64,000 bases of DNA from Rhizobium sp. NLR16a (GCF_017948245.1 NZ_CP072865.1:1637501-1701500), one strand, 5' to 3'; positions 17,615 through 29,172 are shown, numbered from the stretch's first letter. Numbers and translations: made by a program. Notes: generated by a model from the letters alone, not told the origin.

Positions 17615-18817
17615 TCAGCCTTCGGCGACGCGCGGGACCGGCTTCGCCGGCGGTGCCTGCTCGTCGATGACGATCGGCGGTATCGTCTCGTTGCTCTCGG
17701 CGTTGCGGGCCTCGTGGATCCATTCGCGCCAGATGGCGACGATCAGCGCCATTAGCACCGGGCCGATGAACAGGCCGAGAAAGCCCATCGTCTTGACGCC
17801 GCCGACAAGGCCGAAAAAGGTCGGCAGGAAGGGCAGCTTGATCGGGCCGCCCACGAGCTTCGGCCGCAGCGTCTTGTCGACGATGAAAAGCTCGACAGTG
17901 CCCCAGACGAACAGGCCGACGCCGGCGACATGCGAGCCGCTTGCCAGGAGATAGATGGAAACCAGCGTGAAGGAGAGCGGCGCACCGCCGGGTATCAGGG
18001 CCATCACCCCCGTGAGCACGCCGAGCGTTACCGGAGACGGCACGCCGGCGATCCAATAAGCCACACCAAGCACGATGCCTTCGCCGATTGCAATCAGCGT
18101 CATGCCCATGACGGTGGAGCTGATCGTTGCCGGAACGACGCGGGAAATGCGTTCCCAGCGGTTCGGCAGGATGCGCTCGCCCAGCATGTCGATCTGCTTG
18201 GAGAAGGAGAAGCCGTCGCGATAGACGAAGAACAGCGCGATCAGCATGAAGAGCAGCGTCAGGAGAAGATGGAAAGCGCCGCCGCCGGCTGCCAGCACGG
18301 CGCGATAGATGTTGCCGATATTGGCGCCGCTAACCGCCTGGATGACCTCACCCAAGGCGCCGGGACTGCCGATATATTTTGTCCAGATCTCATCGAGATA
18401 GGCGCCTGCCCAAGGCAGTGCGACGATCCAGTCCGGCGTCGGGGCGCCGGCGCGGTTGGCGTGGATCGCCCAGGCGACCCAATTGCGCACTTCGCCTGTC
18501 GTATAGGTGATCGCAAGCACGATCGGGATGACCAGGAAAGTGACGATCATGATGATGGCGATGGTCGCCGCGACCGTGGTATTGCCGCCGACCCGGGCAA
18601 GCAGCTTGCGATAGAGCGGCCAGCTGGCGAAGCCGATGACCAGGGCTGCAAGCACCGGCACGAGGAAGCCGTAGAAGAAATACACGCCGGCGGCGGCGAC
18701 CAGCACCAGCAGCCAGCGCGCCGCCGAAATGGAGGGAATCAGCGGTGTGCGTGTCGGCGCCGATGACCCCAGCCATCGCGGCTCATGATTGGTTTTCTGA
18801 CGGTTGAACACACCCAC
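17615..18817 (-). CDS. AI-2E transporter family permease (PerM/YhhT type)
   Basis: The 400-residue inner-membrane protein has about eight membrane segments in the typical arrangement: two N-terminal pairs, a central soluble stretch and a C-terminal block with IPGGAPLSFTLVSIYLL and LVGGPIKLPFLPTFFGLVGG. Members export diverse small molecules or act as antiporters; the substrate cannot be read from sequence. It is monocistronic. Confidence 0.85.
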   Translation of the reverse strand: MGVFNRQKTNHEPRWLGSSAPTRTPLIPSISAARWLLVLVAAAGVYFFYGFLVPVLAALVIGFASWPLYRKLLARVGGNTTVAATIAIIMIVTFLVIPIVLAITYTTGEVRNWVAWAIHANRAGAPTPDWIVALPWAGAYLDEIWTKYIGSPGALGEVIQAVSGANIGNIYRAVLAAGGGAFHLLLTLLFMLIALFFVYRDGFSFSKQIDMLGERILPNRWERISRVVPATISSTVMGMTLIAIGEGIVLGVAYWIAGVPSPVTLGVLTGVMALIPGGAPLSFTLVSIYLLASGSHVAGVGLFVWGTVELFIVDKTLRPKLVGGPIKLPFLPTFFGLVGGVKTMGFLGLFIGPVLMALIVAIWREWIHEARNAESNETIPPIVIDEQAPPAKPVPRVAEG

Positions 18818-18932
18818 GCGCGCCTCTTCTTATTCTTGTACTCTGGTTATGGGCCATGAACCCGGCGGTTTCAAGGTCCGCGCCGCGAAAGCCGATATAA
18901 AGCATCACTGTTCGGCCGTCAGACGCGGCGTC

Positions 18933-20072
18933 TTACTGCCGCGGGCGGCTGAGAACCTTGAAGGCGTAGAATCGCGTCTTCTGGTGGGTCGAGAAATTAT
19001 TGTCGGAGCCGAGGATGAGGACGTCGGTACCGTCCTTGGCCTTTCCGAGCGACATCGCCTCAATATTGTCCGGGACGAGACCGATTGCCCTGAGATCGAG
19101 AACCTGGCTCTTGCGGGCGGGGACCACACGCTGGGCGCTGTTGGCGAGGGAGGCGATGGCGGATATGTCGGTGGCGTCGGCGAGATCGACCATCATGATC
19201 TTGATGTTATTGCCGAAGCCTTCCGCGTAGCTGCGCTCGACGGCGAGCAGGCGGTGATCGTCAAGCGCGAGCATTTCCGACATGCCGTTGTCGTTGCCGC
19301 CGTCGGCCTTGGTGGCGGCCTGCGGGATCGGTGAGACGGGATAGACATACTCAGCCCTCGGCTCGCCGGTTGCGCCGTCATAGCGGATGATGCGCGACAG
19401 GCTGCCCGTCGTCAGCGACGGCTTCGGCCCATCCTGATAGAGGGCGGCTTCGACGCCAACGAAAACGTCGCCTGAGGGCGCGACGGCGAGATCCTCGAAA
19501 GCGAGGTTGTCGCGGATGCCGGCCGACTTGTCGACGGTCGGAGCAAAGCCCTCCGGCAGCTTGAACTCGCGTACGAATGAACCGTCCGGCGTCGTGACGC
19601 GGATGAAGGGCGGCAGCAGCACCTTGGCGTCGCCTTCGCTGCCCCAGTAGATGCCGTCCTTGCCGAGACGGATCGATTCCGGGTCGACGGTCTTGGCAGC
19701 GAAGGGTTCACCGGTCTTGTCTTTCAGCGTCACATGCTTGACGACGGAAACGCCCTTGAGGCCCGACGCATCGACATCGATGTCGAGTTCATAGAAGCGG
19801 GCGGGTGCCCTGTCCGAACGGTCGTCACTGATGGCGATATAGTGGCCGGTGGCGGCATCGAAATCGAGGCCTGATATGCCGCCGAATTCGACGCCGTTTT
19901 CCATGTGCCCCGTGGATATGACGAATTCACCGAGATAGGAGAGCGAAATGCCGGCGGCGCAATCGCCGAAGGGGCAGGCGCTTTCGAAGGTGGCGCCGAT
20001 GTCGGTGGCGCTGGCGGTGACGGTGCTGGACAGGAGAACGAAAGCGGCGGTCGCAGCAAAACGCTTGGTCAT
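18933..20072 (-). CDS. secreted esterase-like/phytase-like beta-propeller protein
   Basis: The 379-residue protein has a signal peptide (MTKRFAATAAFVLLSS, cleaved near ASA) and the phytase-like domain pattern: FGGISGLDFDAATGHYIAISDDRSD, then KTVDPESIRLGKDGIYWGSEGD and NIEAMSLG. It is probably periplasmic. Substrates in this family are mostly uncharacterised. The start is at 20072 rather than the upstream in-frame ATG at 20087. Confidence 0.82.
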   Translation of the reverse strand: MTKRFAATAAFVLLSSTVTASATDIGATFESACPFGDCAAGISLSYLGEFVISTGHMENGVEFGGISGLDFDAATGHYIAISDDRSDRAPARFYELDIDVDASGLKGVSVVKHVTLKDKTGEPFAAKTVDPESIRLGKDGIYWGSEGDAKVLLPPFIRVTTPDGSFVREFKLPEGFAPTVDKSAGIRDNLAFEDLAVAPSGDVFVGVEAALYQDGPKPSLTTGSLSRIIRYDGATGEPRAEYVYPVSPIPQAATKADGGNDNGMSEMLALDDHRLLAVERSYAEGFGNNIKIMMVDLADATDISAIASLANSAQRVVPARKSQVLDLRAIGLVPDNIEAMSLGKAKDGTDVLILGSDNNFSTHQKTRFYAFKVLSRPRQ

Positions 20073-20223
20073 GGCAAAATCCGGCAAAGGTTGAAAACGG
20101 CTCGAACCGGCGCAGGCGCCATTCCCGGGGGAGGTCCGCGCGCCGTCCGCTTCATGCGCCGGTTATTTGACGGAGTTGTTACGGTTCTTCGTCAGTTCCG
20201 TGAAATCGCAGATGCTAAAATGC

Positions 20224-20261
20224 GGCGCGCCGGGCGTATCTGTCAGATCGTTCGGCGCGCC
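20224..20261 (-). terminator. hairpin downstream of parE
   Basis: Two 8-bp ggcgcgcc palindromes, each an AscI-type site, face each other 22 bases apart, 11 bases beyond the parE stop. The minus-strand sequence after it is gcattttag. It may be a weak terminator. Confidence 0.35.
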
Positions 20262-20271
20262 TGAGACGTGT

Positions 20272-22359
20272 TTAAATATCAAGGTTTTCGGCGAAGGCCG
20301 CACGCTCCTGGATGAAGCGGAATCGGGCCTCGGGTTTGGTGCCCATCAGATCGTCGACGGCGCTGCGCGTGCCCTCGAAATCCACCTCGTCGATCAGCAC
20401 CCGGAGCAAGGTGCGCTTGGCCGGGTCCATGGTGGTTTCCTTGAGCTGGGCGGGCATCATCTCGCCGAGACCTTTGAAGCGGCTGATCTCCACCTTGGCC
20501 TTGCCCTTGAATTCCGTCTGCATCAGCTCGGCACGATGATTGTCGTCGCGCGCATAGGCGGACTTCGCCCCTTGGGTGATCTTGTAGAGCGGCGGCACTG
20601 CGAGGAAGAGATGGCCGCCACGCACCAGTTCCGGCATTTCCTGGTAGAAGAAGGTGATGAGCAGCGAGGCGATATGGGCGCCGTCGACATCGGCATCGGT
20701 CATGACAATGATACGCTCGTAGCGCAGATCTTCCTGCCGGTATTTCGAGCGCGTACCGCAGCCAAGCGCCTGGATGAGATCGGCGAGCTGCTGGTTTGCA
20801 CCGAACTTCTCGCGGCCGGCGCTGGCGACGTTGAGGATCTTGCCGCGGAGCGGAAGGATCGCCTGGTTGGCGCGGTTGCGCGCCTGTTTGGCCGAACCTC
20901 CTGCCGAATCGCCCTCGACGATGAAGAGTTCGGCGCCTTCGGCTGTGTTCTGCGAGCAGTCGGCAAGCTTGCCGGGCAGGCGCAGCTTGCGCACCGCCGT
21001 CTTGCGATTGACTTCTTTTTCCTTGCGGCGGCGAAGACGCTCCTCGGCGCGCTCGATCACCCAGTCGAGCAGCTTGGCCGCCTCGTTCGGGTTGTCGGCG
21101 AGATAGTGGTCGAAGGGATCGCGCAGCGCGTTCTCGACGATGCGCTGGGCCTCGACGGTCGCAAGCTTGTCCTTGGTCTGGCCGACGAATTCCGGCTCGC
21201 GGATGAAGACCGACAGCATGCCGACGGCGGAGATCATCACGTCGTCGGTGGTGATCTGGGCGGCGCGCTTGTTCTGCGTCAGCTCGGCATAGGCCTTCAG
21301 CCCCTTGGTCAGCGCGATACGCAGGCCGGCCTCATGGGTGCCGCCTTCCGGAGTCGGGATGGTATTGCAATAGGAATGCACCTGCGGATCGCCGCCATAC
21401 CAGGTGATCGCCCATTCCATCGAGCCGTGGCCGCTGGCCTTCTCGGTCTTGCCGGCGAAGATCTCGCGGGTGACGGTGAATTCCTTGCCCATCGTCGCCT
21501 GGAGATAGTCTTTCAGGCCGCCGGGGAAGTGGAAGGTGGCCTTGTCGGGCACCTCCGACCCTTCAGGCAGTACGCCAGGCTCGCAGCTCCAGCGAATCTC
21601 GACGCCGCCGAACAGATAGGCCTTGGAGCGCGCCATGCGAAAGACGCGAGCGGCCTCGAACTTCATGTGCTCCCCGAAGATCTGGGGATCGGGATGGAAG
21701 CGCACGCGGGTGCCGCGGCGATTGTGGACGTCGCCCAGTTCTTCGAGCCCGCCCTGCGGCAGGCCGCGGGAAAAGCGCTGGCGGTAAAGCTTGCGGTTTC
21801 GCGCTACCTCGACTTCGAGGAAGTCGGAGAGCGCGTTGACCACCGACACGCCGACGCCATGCAGGCCGCCCGAAGTCTCATAGGCCTTGCCGTCGAATTT
21901 GCCGCCGGCATGCAGCTTGGTCATGATGACTTCGAGTGTCGACTTTCCAGGCACCTGCGGATGGTTTTCGACCGGAATGCCACGGCCGTTATCGGTGACG
22001 GTGAGATAGCCCTGCAGATCGAGATGCACCTCGATGAAATTGGCGTGTCCGGCAACCGCTTCGTCCATCGCGTTGTCGATGACTTCGGCGAAGAGGTGAT
22101 GCAGCGCCTTTTCGTCGGTGCCGCCGATATACATGCCAGGACGCATGCGCACCGGCTCGAGACCTTCCAGAACCCGGATCGAGGAGGCGCCATAGTCATC
22201 CGCGTTCGAGGCGACGAGTGCTGGGCGCGCCGCCGCCGAGGGCACGGTCGTCAAGGGAGCGGCCGCCGGCGGACGTTCGCTCGGCGCGGCGGGCTTCTGC
22301 GCCTCCTCGCGTTTTTCGGAAAGGGGCAGTCCGGAAAAAAGGTCGTTGCTGTCGTCCAT
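20272..22359 (-). CDS. parE: DNA topoisomerase IV subunit B
   Basis: ATPase subunit of topo IV, which decatenates daughter chromosomes. The 695-residue protein shows the GHKL ATPase motifs (EVIDNAMDEAV, TDNGRGIP, SGGLHGVGVSVVNALS) and the TOPRIM motifs (VEGDSAGGSAKQARN and TDADVDGAHI). The start at MDDSNDLFS (22359) leaves a 50-residue Pro/Ala-rich N-terminal extension, common in rhizobia. The lack of a GyrB-specific insert supports parE over gyrB. The adjacent secreted hydrolase is divergent. Confidence 0.95.
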   Translation of the reverse strand: MDDSNDLFSGLPLSEKREEAQKPAAPSERPPAAAPLTTVPSAAARPALVASNADDYGASSIRVLEGLEPVRMRPGMYIGGTDEKALHHLFAEVIDNAMDEAVAGHANFIEVHLDLQGYLTVTDNGRGIPVENHPQVPGKSTLEVIMTKLHAGGKFDGKAYETSGGLHGVGVSVVNALSDFLEVEVARNRKLYRQRFSRGLPQGGLEELGDVHNRRGTRVRFHPDPQIFGEHMKFEAARVFRMARSKAYLFGGVEIRWSCEPGVLPEGSEVPDKATFHFPGGLKDYLQATMGKEFTVTREIFAGKTEKASGHGSMEWAITWYGGDPQVHSYCNTIPTPEGGTHEAGLRIALTKGLKAYAELTQNKRAAQITTDDVMISAVGMLSVFIREPEFVGQTKDKLATVEAQRIVENALRDPFDHYLADNPNEAAKLLDWVIERAEERLRRRKEKEVNRKTAVRKLRLPGKLADCSQNTAEGAELFIVEGDSAGGSAKQARNRANQAILPLRGKILNVASAGREKFGANQQLADLIQALGCGTRSKYRQEDLRYERIIVMTDADVDGAHIASLLITFFYQEMPELVRGGHLFLAVPPLYKITQGAKSAYARDDNHRAELMQTEFKGKAKVEISRFKGLGEMMPAQLKETTMDPAKRTLLRVLIDEVDFEGTRSAVDDLMGTKPEARFRFIQERAAFAENLDI

Positions 22360-22567
22360 GGAGCCGTTCAGATCTTTATCCTGTCTCGAGCTGGCATCCG
22401 CCGCCGGCCCAAAATCACCGCATTTCACGTCACGTTTGCGAATCAGGCAGATTCTGCCAGAAAGCACCTCTATACGCGACACCGCCTCTTTTGGCGGCCT
22501 TTGAGACATGATTTGCGTTGCCGGGCGCGGAATGGCAAGCGGCGGCAGGCTTCAGGAAACCATCCGC

Positions 22568-23467
22568 ATGCGAATGTCCACAAGTCATTGCACTGTTTTC
22601 ACCGCAATTGCGGCGTTTTTCTTGTCAGCAGCCGTTCTTTCCGCCGGCGGACCGGCACGGGCGGCCGACGTCCTGCCGCCTTTCAAGGACGATTTGTTCT
22701 CGACGCAGACTGTGCTGCAGACGAGCGACGGCGGCGCCTCCGAGGTGATCGACTACGACGAGATGCGCGATATCAACGGCCGCGACCAGATTCCGGAGAA
22801 GCGGGCGCAACAAAAATATGTGTCGCTCGGCATCCGCAAGACCCAGGCGGACGAAACCCTCTCGCTCGACGGCATCAGGCTCGATGTCACCAGGGTGGGA
22901 CCATCTCAGAATGCCGCCTTCACGGTGATTTTCATTCACGGCCGCGATGGCGACCGCCGGCTCGGGGCCAATGATTACAGCTTCGGCGGCAATTTCAACC
23001 GGCTGAAGAACCTCGTCGCCGGCAATGGCGGGGTCTATTATTCGCCGACGGTCAGGAGCTTCGACAGCAACGGCGTTGCCGCGATCGAAGGACTGATCCG
23101 TTATGCCAGCGCGCAATCGCCCGGCCGGCCGATCGTGCTTTCCTGCGCTTCGATGGGCAGTCAGATTTGCTGGGGCGTTGCGCGTGACGGCGACAGTGTC
23201 AAGCGGCTGAAGGGCATGCTTGTTATGAGCGGTGTCACCGATCCCGATTTCACCAGGAGCGCGTTTTACAAGGCGAAACTGCCGCTCTGGTTCGCGCATG
23301 GCAGCCGCGATCCGGTCTACGCCGCCGCCGACCAGCAGGCGCTGTTCGAGAGCCTGCAAAAGGCGAAATATCCGACGCATTTCACGTTGTTTCAGACCGG
23401 AAACCACGGAACGCCGATCCGGATGATCGACTGGCGGAGGGTTCTGAACTGGGTTCTCGGCCGCTGA
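22568..23467 (+). CDS. secreted alpha/beta hydrolase
   Basis: A 299-residue protein with a signal peptide (MSTSHCTVFTAIAAFFLSA, ending ARA) and an alpha/beta-hydrolase fold: HGRDGDRR, nucleophile region SCASMGSQ, acid GSRDPVY and His in QTGNHGTP. It is probably periplasmic. The substrate is unknown. Several ATG codons (22532, 22568, 22574) are possible; 22568 has aggaaacc upstream. Confidence 0.75.
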   Translation: MRMSTSHCTVFTAIAAFFLSAAVLSAGGPARAADVLPPFKDDLFSTQTVLQTSDGGASEVIDYDEMRDINGRDQIPEKRAQQKYVSLGIRKTQADETLSLDGIRLDVTRVGPSQNAAFTVIFIHGRDGDRRLGANDYSFGGNFNRLKNLVAGNGGVYYSPTVRSFDSNGVAAIEGLIRYASAQSPGRPIVLSCASMGSQICWGVARDGDSVKRLKGMLVMSGVTDPDFTRSAFYKAKLPLWFAHGSRDPVYAAADQQALFESLQKAKYPTHFTLFQTGNHGTPIRMIDWRRVLNWVLGR

Positions 23468-23592
23468 CGAAGGATTTCGGCAAAAAATATGCGAGATCGC
23501 AGAGATTCCCGTTACGTCAGAGGCATGATGCTTTCCTTTGCCGCAAGCTTTTGATAATGCGGCCAGGGATATGAAGTTTGTGGAAGGCCGGC

Positions 23593-24363
23593 ATGACACC
23601 TGACGTGCGCCCGCTGGTGGCGGGAAATTGGAAAATGAACGGCACGCGTGCCTCCCTGGATCAGATCAAGGCGATCGCCGAGGGTGTTCGTCAGCCGTTC
23701 GCCGAAAAGGTCGAGGCGCTGATCTGCCCGCCGACGACGCTGCTCTACGTGGCAACCGCGCTCTGCACCGACAGCCCGCTTGCGATCGGCGCGCAGGACT
23801 GCCACCAGAAGCCGTCCGGCGCGCATACCGGCGATATATCGGCCGAGATGATCGCCGATAGCTTCGGCACCTATGTGATCGTCGGCCATTCCGAACGGCG
23901 CACCGACCACGCCGAGACGGACCATCTGGTCCGCGCCAAGGCGGAGGCGGCTTTCGCCTCCGATCTCACTGCGATCATCTGCATCGGCGAGACGGCCGAA
24001 GAACGCCGCGCCGGGCAGGAACTTGACGTCATCAAGCGCCAGCTTTCCGCCTCGGTTCCCGATGCCGCAACCGCCGAGAATACAGTCATCGCCTACGAGC
24101 CGATCTGGGCGATCGGCACTGGTGTCACGCCGACATCGGGGGATGTTGAGAAGGCGCATGCCTTCATGCGTGCGGAGCTCGTGTCCCGCTTCGGCGACGA
24201 AGGCCGCAAGATGCGGCTTCTCTATGGCGGCTCGGTCAAGCCCGCCAATGCCGGGGAACTGCTTGGCATCGCCAATGTTGACGGCGCGCTGATCGGTGGA
24301 GCGAGCTTGAAAGCCGCCGACTTCCTCGCCATCTACCGGGCCTATGAGGCGCTGCTCGCCTGA
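23593..24363 (+). CDS. tpiA: triosephosphate isomerase
   Basis: Interconverts dihydroxyacetone phosphate and glyceraldehyde 3-phosphate. The 256-residue TIM barrel has the N-terminal AGNWKMNG (Lys contact), GHSERR (catalytic His region), [11 protein letters not shown] (catalytic Glu and flexible loop 6) and [10 protein letters not shown]. The start is MTPDVRP at 23593. secG and pyrG follow on the same strand. Confidence 0.96.
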   Translation: MTPDVRPLVAGNWKMNGTRASLDQIKAIAEGVRQPFAEKVEALICPPTTLLYVATALCTDSPLAIGAQDCHQKPSGAHTGDISAEMIADSFGTYVIVGHSERRTDHAETDHLVRAKAEAAFASDLTAIICIGETAEERRAGQELDVIKRQLSASVPDAATAENTVIAYEPIWAIGTGVTPTSGDVEKAHAFMRAELVSRFGDEGRKMRLLYGGSVKPANAGELLGIANVDGALIGGASLKAADFLAIYRAYEALLA

Positions 24364-24481
24364 CGCGTTGTTCATAGCTCGGTTTATTCCGGCAGAAGGG
24401 CTTGGAATAGGCGAGAGCCTCATGTAAAGAGCCGCCAGAATTCTTATTTATGTCCGTCTCCAGACGGGCAGGACTGGACCC

Positions 24482-25000
24482 ATGCAGACAGTATTGATTG
24501 TCATCCATCTCATGATCGTGCTCGCCCTCGTCGGCGTCGTGCTCATCCAGCGCTCGGAAGGCGGCGGCCTCGGCATCGGCGGCGGTTCGGGCTTCATGTC
24601 GGCCCGCGGCACGGCCAATGCGCTGACTCGCACGACCGCGATCCTTGCGACCTTGTTCTTCCTCACCTCGCTCGGCCTCGGCATACTGACGCGTTACGAG
24701 GGTCGTCCGAGCGACATCCTCAACCGCATCCCCGCGACGAGCGGCCAAGGCAACGGCATTCTCGATTCGCTCGGCGGCGGTGCACAGACCCCGGCGAACC
24801 AGCCGGCCGGCAACGGTGTTCCAAGCAGCGGTGCGGCTGCGCCCGCACAGCAGGCTCCGGCCGCGCAAGCTCCCGCAGCAGAGGCTCCGGCAGCCACCGC
24901 GCCTTCAACGACAGCTCCGGCGACAACTGCCCCGGCAGCGCCCGCAACTCCGGCCGCGCCGGCGCCGGCTCAGCCTTCGGGCGTCCCGACGGGACAGTAA
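24482..25000 (+). CDS. secG: preprotein translocase subunit SecG
   Basis: Inner-membrane subunit of the SecYEG channel. Residues 1-75 show the SecG pattern: TM1 (VLIVIHLMIVLALVGVVLIQ), RSEGGGLGIGGGSGFMSARG and TM2. The remaining 95 residues are a low-complexity Ala/Pro/Gln tail, so the protein (172 aa) is longer than the usual SecG of about 110 aa. A terminator follows the stop. Confidence 0.93.
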   Translation: MQTVLIVIHLMIVLALVGVVLIQRSEGGGLGIGGGSGFMSARGTANALTRTTAILATLFFLTSLGLGILTRYEGRPSDILNRIPATSGQGNGILDSLGGGAQTPANQPAGNGVPSSGAAAPAQQAPAAQAPAAEAPAATAPSTTAPATTAPAAPATPAAPAPAQPSGVPTGQ

Positions 25001-26773
<1,773 letters not shown>

Positions 26774-26783
26774 CGCATGCGGC

Positions 26784-26813
26784 GCCAGATCGCGCGGTTA
26801 TGCGCGATCTGGC
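26784..26813. terminator. hairpin between convergent pyrG and citrate-synthase-like genes
   Basis: A perfect 12-bp inverted repeat (gccagatcgcgc and gcgcgatctggc, loop 6) lies between two convergent stops. There is no T-run, so it is probably a shared 3'-end hairpin. Confidence 0.55.
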
Positions 26814-26831
26814 TAATCCGCCATTCCAATT

Positions 26832-27920
26832 TCAGGCAGCGGCCGGCAACGGCCCGATATAGACCGAACGCGGCCGGATCAGCCGGCCGTCGAGCGCCTG
26901 TTCGCGGGCATGCGCCAGCCATCCGACCGTACGGCCGATTGCAAAGACACCGGTGAAGGCCTGACGCGGGAAGCCGAGCGCCTCGAGCAGCAGCGCGGTA
27001 TAGAATTCGACATTGACGTCGAGCGGCCGGTTGGGCTTGCGCGCTTTCAGGATTGCCAATGCGGCGGCTTCCACCGCTTCGGCGAGTTCGCCGCGGGCGC
27101 TGTCGATCTGGCCTGATGAGATCAAATGCTTCAGAGCGCCTTTCAGCGCGTCGGCGCGCGGGTCGCGAACGCGGTAGATGCGGTGGCCGAAGCCCATCAG
27201 CCTCTCGCCGCGATCGAGTGCATCCGCAAGCCATGTGCCGGCATTACCAGGCGTTCCTACGGCATCCAGCATATCGAGGACGGGACCAGGCGCACCGCCA
27301 TGCAGCGGCCCCTTCAGTGCGCTCAACGCCGCCAGAACCGAAGAGGTGAGGCCGGCCTGCGTCGAGGCGACAACCCGCGATGCGAAGGTCGAGGCGTTGA
27401 GGCCATGATCTGATATCGTCACGAGATAGGCGTCGAGTGCCGCCGTCTGCTCCCTGGTCGGCAATCGTCCGGTCAGCATGCGCAGGATATCGACCGCTTG
27501 CGGCAGCGAGGCGTCGGGCGCGATCGGCTTCTGCCCGCGCTGCAGCCTGAGAATCGCCGGCAGGAAGACTGCCGGTGCTGCCAGAAGGGCGAGGGCGGTG
27601 TCGAAATCCTCACCATCCGCCAGCCTGGCGATCAGCGCGCGCATCGCATCGACCGGCGGCAGGGCGATCAAGGCGGCGTCGGCGGCTTTGATATGGGCGA
27701 AAACCTTCGTTCGTGCCTGTGCCAGCCAGTCGCGCAAGAGCGCCTCATCGAAGCTTCGCTCCATCAACCCGTCGAGCAGCAGTGCAGCGACGCGCTCATA
27801 GGTGCCGTCTGCGACCAGATGATCCAGCGATACGCCGCGGATGATCAGTCGACCCGCTTCGCCATCGACATCCGACAGCTGCGTTTCGGCGGCAATGACA
27901 TCTTCCAAGCCGTTTTTCAT
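26832..27920 (-). CDS. citrate synthase family protein (without HTH)
   Basis: The 362-residue protein has the citrate/methylcitrate synthase core: HGLNASTFASRVVASTQAG (first catalytic His), LKGPLHGGAPGPVLDML (second His), GFGHRIYRVRDPRA (third His and Arg) and the Asp in PLDVNVEFYTALLL. It condenses oxaloacetate with an acyl-CoA. It is shorter than housekeeping GltA (about 430), so it may be a secondary or 2-methylcitrate synthase. It is divergent from the HTH-bearing paralogue at 28005; 84 bases separate the starts. Confidence 0.87.
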   Translation of the reverse strand: MKNGLEDVIAAETQLSDVDGEAGRLIIRGVSLDHLVADGTYERVAALLLDGLMERSFDEALLRDWLAQARTKVFAHIKAADAALIALPPVDAMRALIARLADGEDFDTALALLAAPAVFLPAILRLQRGQKPIAPDASLPQAVDILRMLTGRLPTREQTAALDAYLVTISDHGLNASTFASRVVASTQAGLTSSVLAALSALKGPLHGGAPGPVLDMLDAVGTPGNAGTWLADALDRGERLMGFGHRIYRVRDPRADALKGALKHLISSGQIDSARGELAEAVEAAALAILKARKPNRPLDVNVEFYTALLLEALGFPRQAFTGVFAIGRTVGWLAHAREQALDGRLIRPRSVYIGPLPAAA

Positions 27921-27961
27921 ATGGGTTTCTCCTTTACGGCTCGAATGATCCGACCTAGTTT

Positions 27962-28000
27962 CATTGACGTCAATCTTGACGCAATTGATCAATGTGAGGC
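27962..28000. promoter_or_regulatory. palindromic operator region between divergent citrate-synthase genes
   Basis: Two perfect palindromes lie in the 84-base divergent promoter: attgacgtcaat (12 bp) and attgatcaat (10 bp). A related half-site ttgacgcaa sits between them. The spacing of the ttgac repeats is 12 bases, about one helical turn. The pattern fits cooperative binding by a dimeric regulator. Confidence 0.5.
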
Positions 28001-28004
28001 CGTG

Positions 28005-29150
28005 ATGTCGTGGCTGACTGCCGAGGAGGCGCTGCAGGCGCTGAAGACCAAACCGCAGACGCTCTACGCCAATGTCAGCCGAGGGCGCATTCGCGCCAAG
28101 CCTGATCCCGCCGATCCGCGCCGCAGCCTCTATCACGCTGCCGACGTGCGGCGGCTTGCAGATCGCCATGCCGGCCGCCGCAAGGCCGAAACCGTCGCGG
28201 CCGAGACGATCCGCTGGGGCGATCCCGTGCTTTCCTCGGCAATCTCCACCGTTTCGGGCGGACGCCTTTTCTATCGCGGAAAGGATGTGGCCGATCTCGC
28301 CGAGACGGCGACGCTGGAGCAGACGGCGGCATTGCTTTGGAACGGAGCGGAAACGCCCGCCTCCGCTACCGCGGCCGCGCATGGCCCTCCATCGCTTCAG
28401 GCCGCGTTCCTGGCGCTTGCAGGGCGGGTGACATTGGACCTGCCGTCGCTTGGCCGCTCGCCGGCGGCACTCCGGCGCGAGGCGCACGGGATTCTCGCCA
28501 CGATCGCAGATGCGCTGGCGCCAGGCGCTTCGGACCGGCCGCTGCATCTCAGGCTTGCGGCAAGCTGGCAGCGGCCGGAGGCCAGCGATTGCCTGCGTCG
28601 CGCCCTGGTGCTGCTTGCCGATCATGAACTCAACGCCTCGGCCTTTGCGGCACGAGTCACCGCCTCATCGGGTGCGGCACTGTCGGCCGCCGTGCTTTCC
28701 GGCCTGGCGACGCTGACGGGACCGCTGCATGGCGCCGCCTGGCAGGGCGTCGATGCATTGATCGAGGCGGCTTGCACCCTCGGTCCGGCGCAGGCGATCC
28801 GCCGTACCCTTGCCCAGGGTAATCGCTTATCCGCCTTCGGTCACCCGCTCTATCCGGACGGCGATATCAGGGCGCTGGCGCTGCTTTCGCGATTTCCACT
28901 GCCGCCTGAGTTCGCCGAGGTCAGGGATAGGGGCGAGGAGATCGTCGGGGAAAAGGTCAATATCGATTTCGCACTTGCCGCGATGGCGGCCGCCTTCGAT
29001 CTGCCGAGAGAGGCGCCGATCATCATTTTTTCGCTTGCACGCTGCACCGGCTGGCTTGCGCATGCGATGGAGCAGATCGAAAGCGGCGAATTGATCCGGC
29101 CACGGGCGCGTTATACCGGACCGGCGCCCCATATGAAGAGCAGCATTTGA
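28005..29150 (+). CDS. citrate synthase family protein with N-terminal helix-turn-helix
   Basis: The 381-residue protein has a MerR/excisionase-like helix-turn-helix in residues 1-55 (MSWLTAEEALQALKTKPQT, RIRAKPDPADPRRSLYHAADVRRLAD). A citrate-synthase-like domain follows with LADHELNASAFAARVTASSG, LTGPLHGAAW and SAFGHPLYPDGD, so the three His positions are kept. It could bind DNA and an acyl-CoA substrate and act as an autoregulator of the divergent pair. Such HTH fusions are known in rhizobial genomes but, to my knowledge, uncharacterised. The ATG at 28005 is used. Confidence 0.82.
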   Translation: MSWLTAEEALQALKTKPQTLYANVSRGRIRAKPDPADPRRSLYHAADVRRLADRHAGRRKAETVAAETIRWGDPVLSSAISTVSGGRLFYRGKDVADLAETATLEQTAALLWNGAETPASATAAAHGPPSLQAAFLALAGRVTLDLPSLGRSPAALRREAHGILATIADALAPGASDRPLHLRLAASWQRPEASDCLRRALVLLADHELNASAFAARVTASSGAALSAAVLSGLATLTGPLHGAAWQGVDALIEAACTLGPAQAIRRTLAQGNRLSAFGHPLYPDGDIRALALLSRFPLPPEFAEVRDRGEEIVGEKVNIDFALAAMAAAFDLPREAPIIIFSLARCTGWLAHAMEQIESGELIRPRARYTGPAPHMKSSI

Positions 29151-29155
29151 GGATG

Positions 29156-29172
29156 CGCGGTCCGCTTTTTTT
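29156..29172 (+). terminator. short terminator-like hairpin
   Basis: A small GC stem (gcggtccgc) is followed by seven T, just after the stop of the HTH-citrate-synthase gene. Confidence 0.4.

Noticed and set aside
20167..22974. 935-codon plus-strand frame
   Set aside because: Antisense of parE, merging at its end with a shadow of the secreted hydrolase; parE motifs are clear on the other strand.
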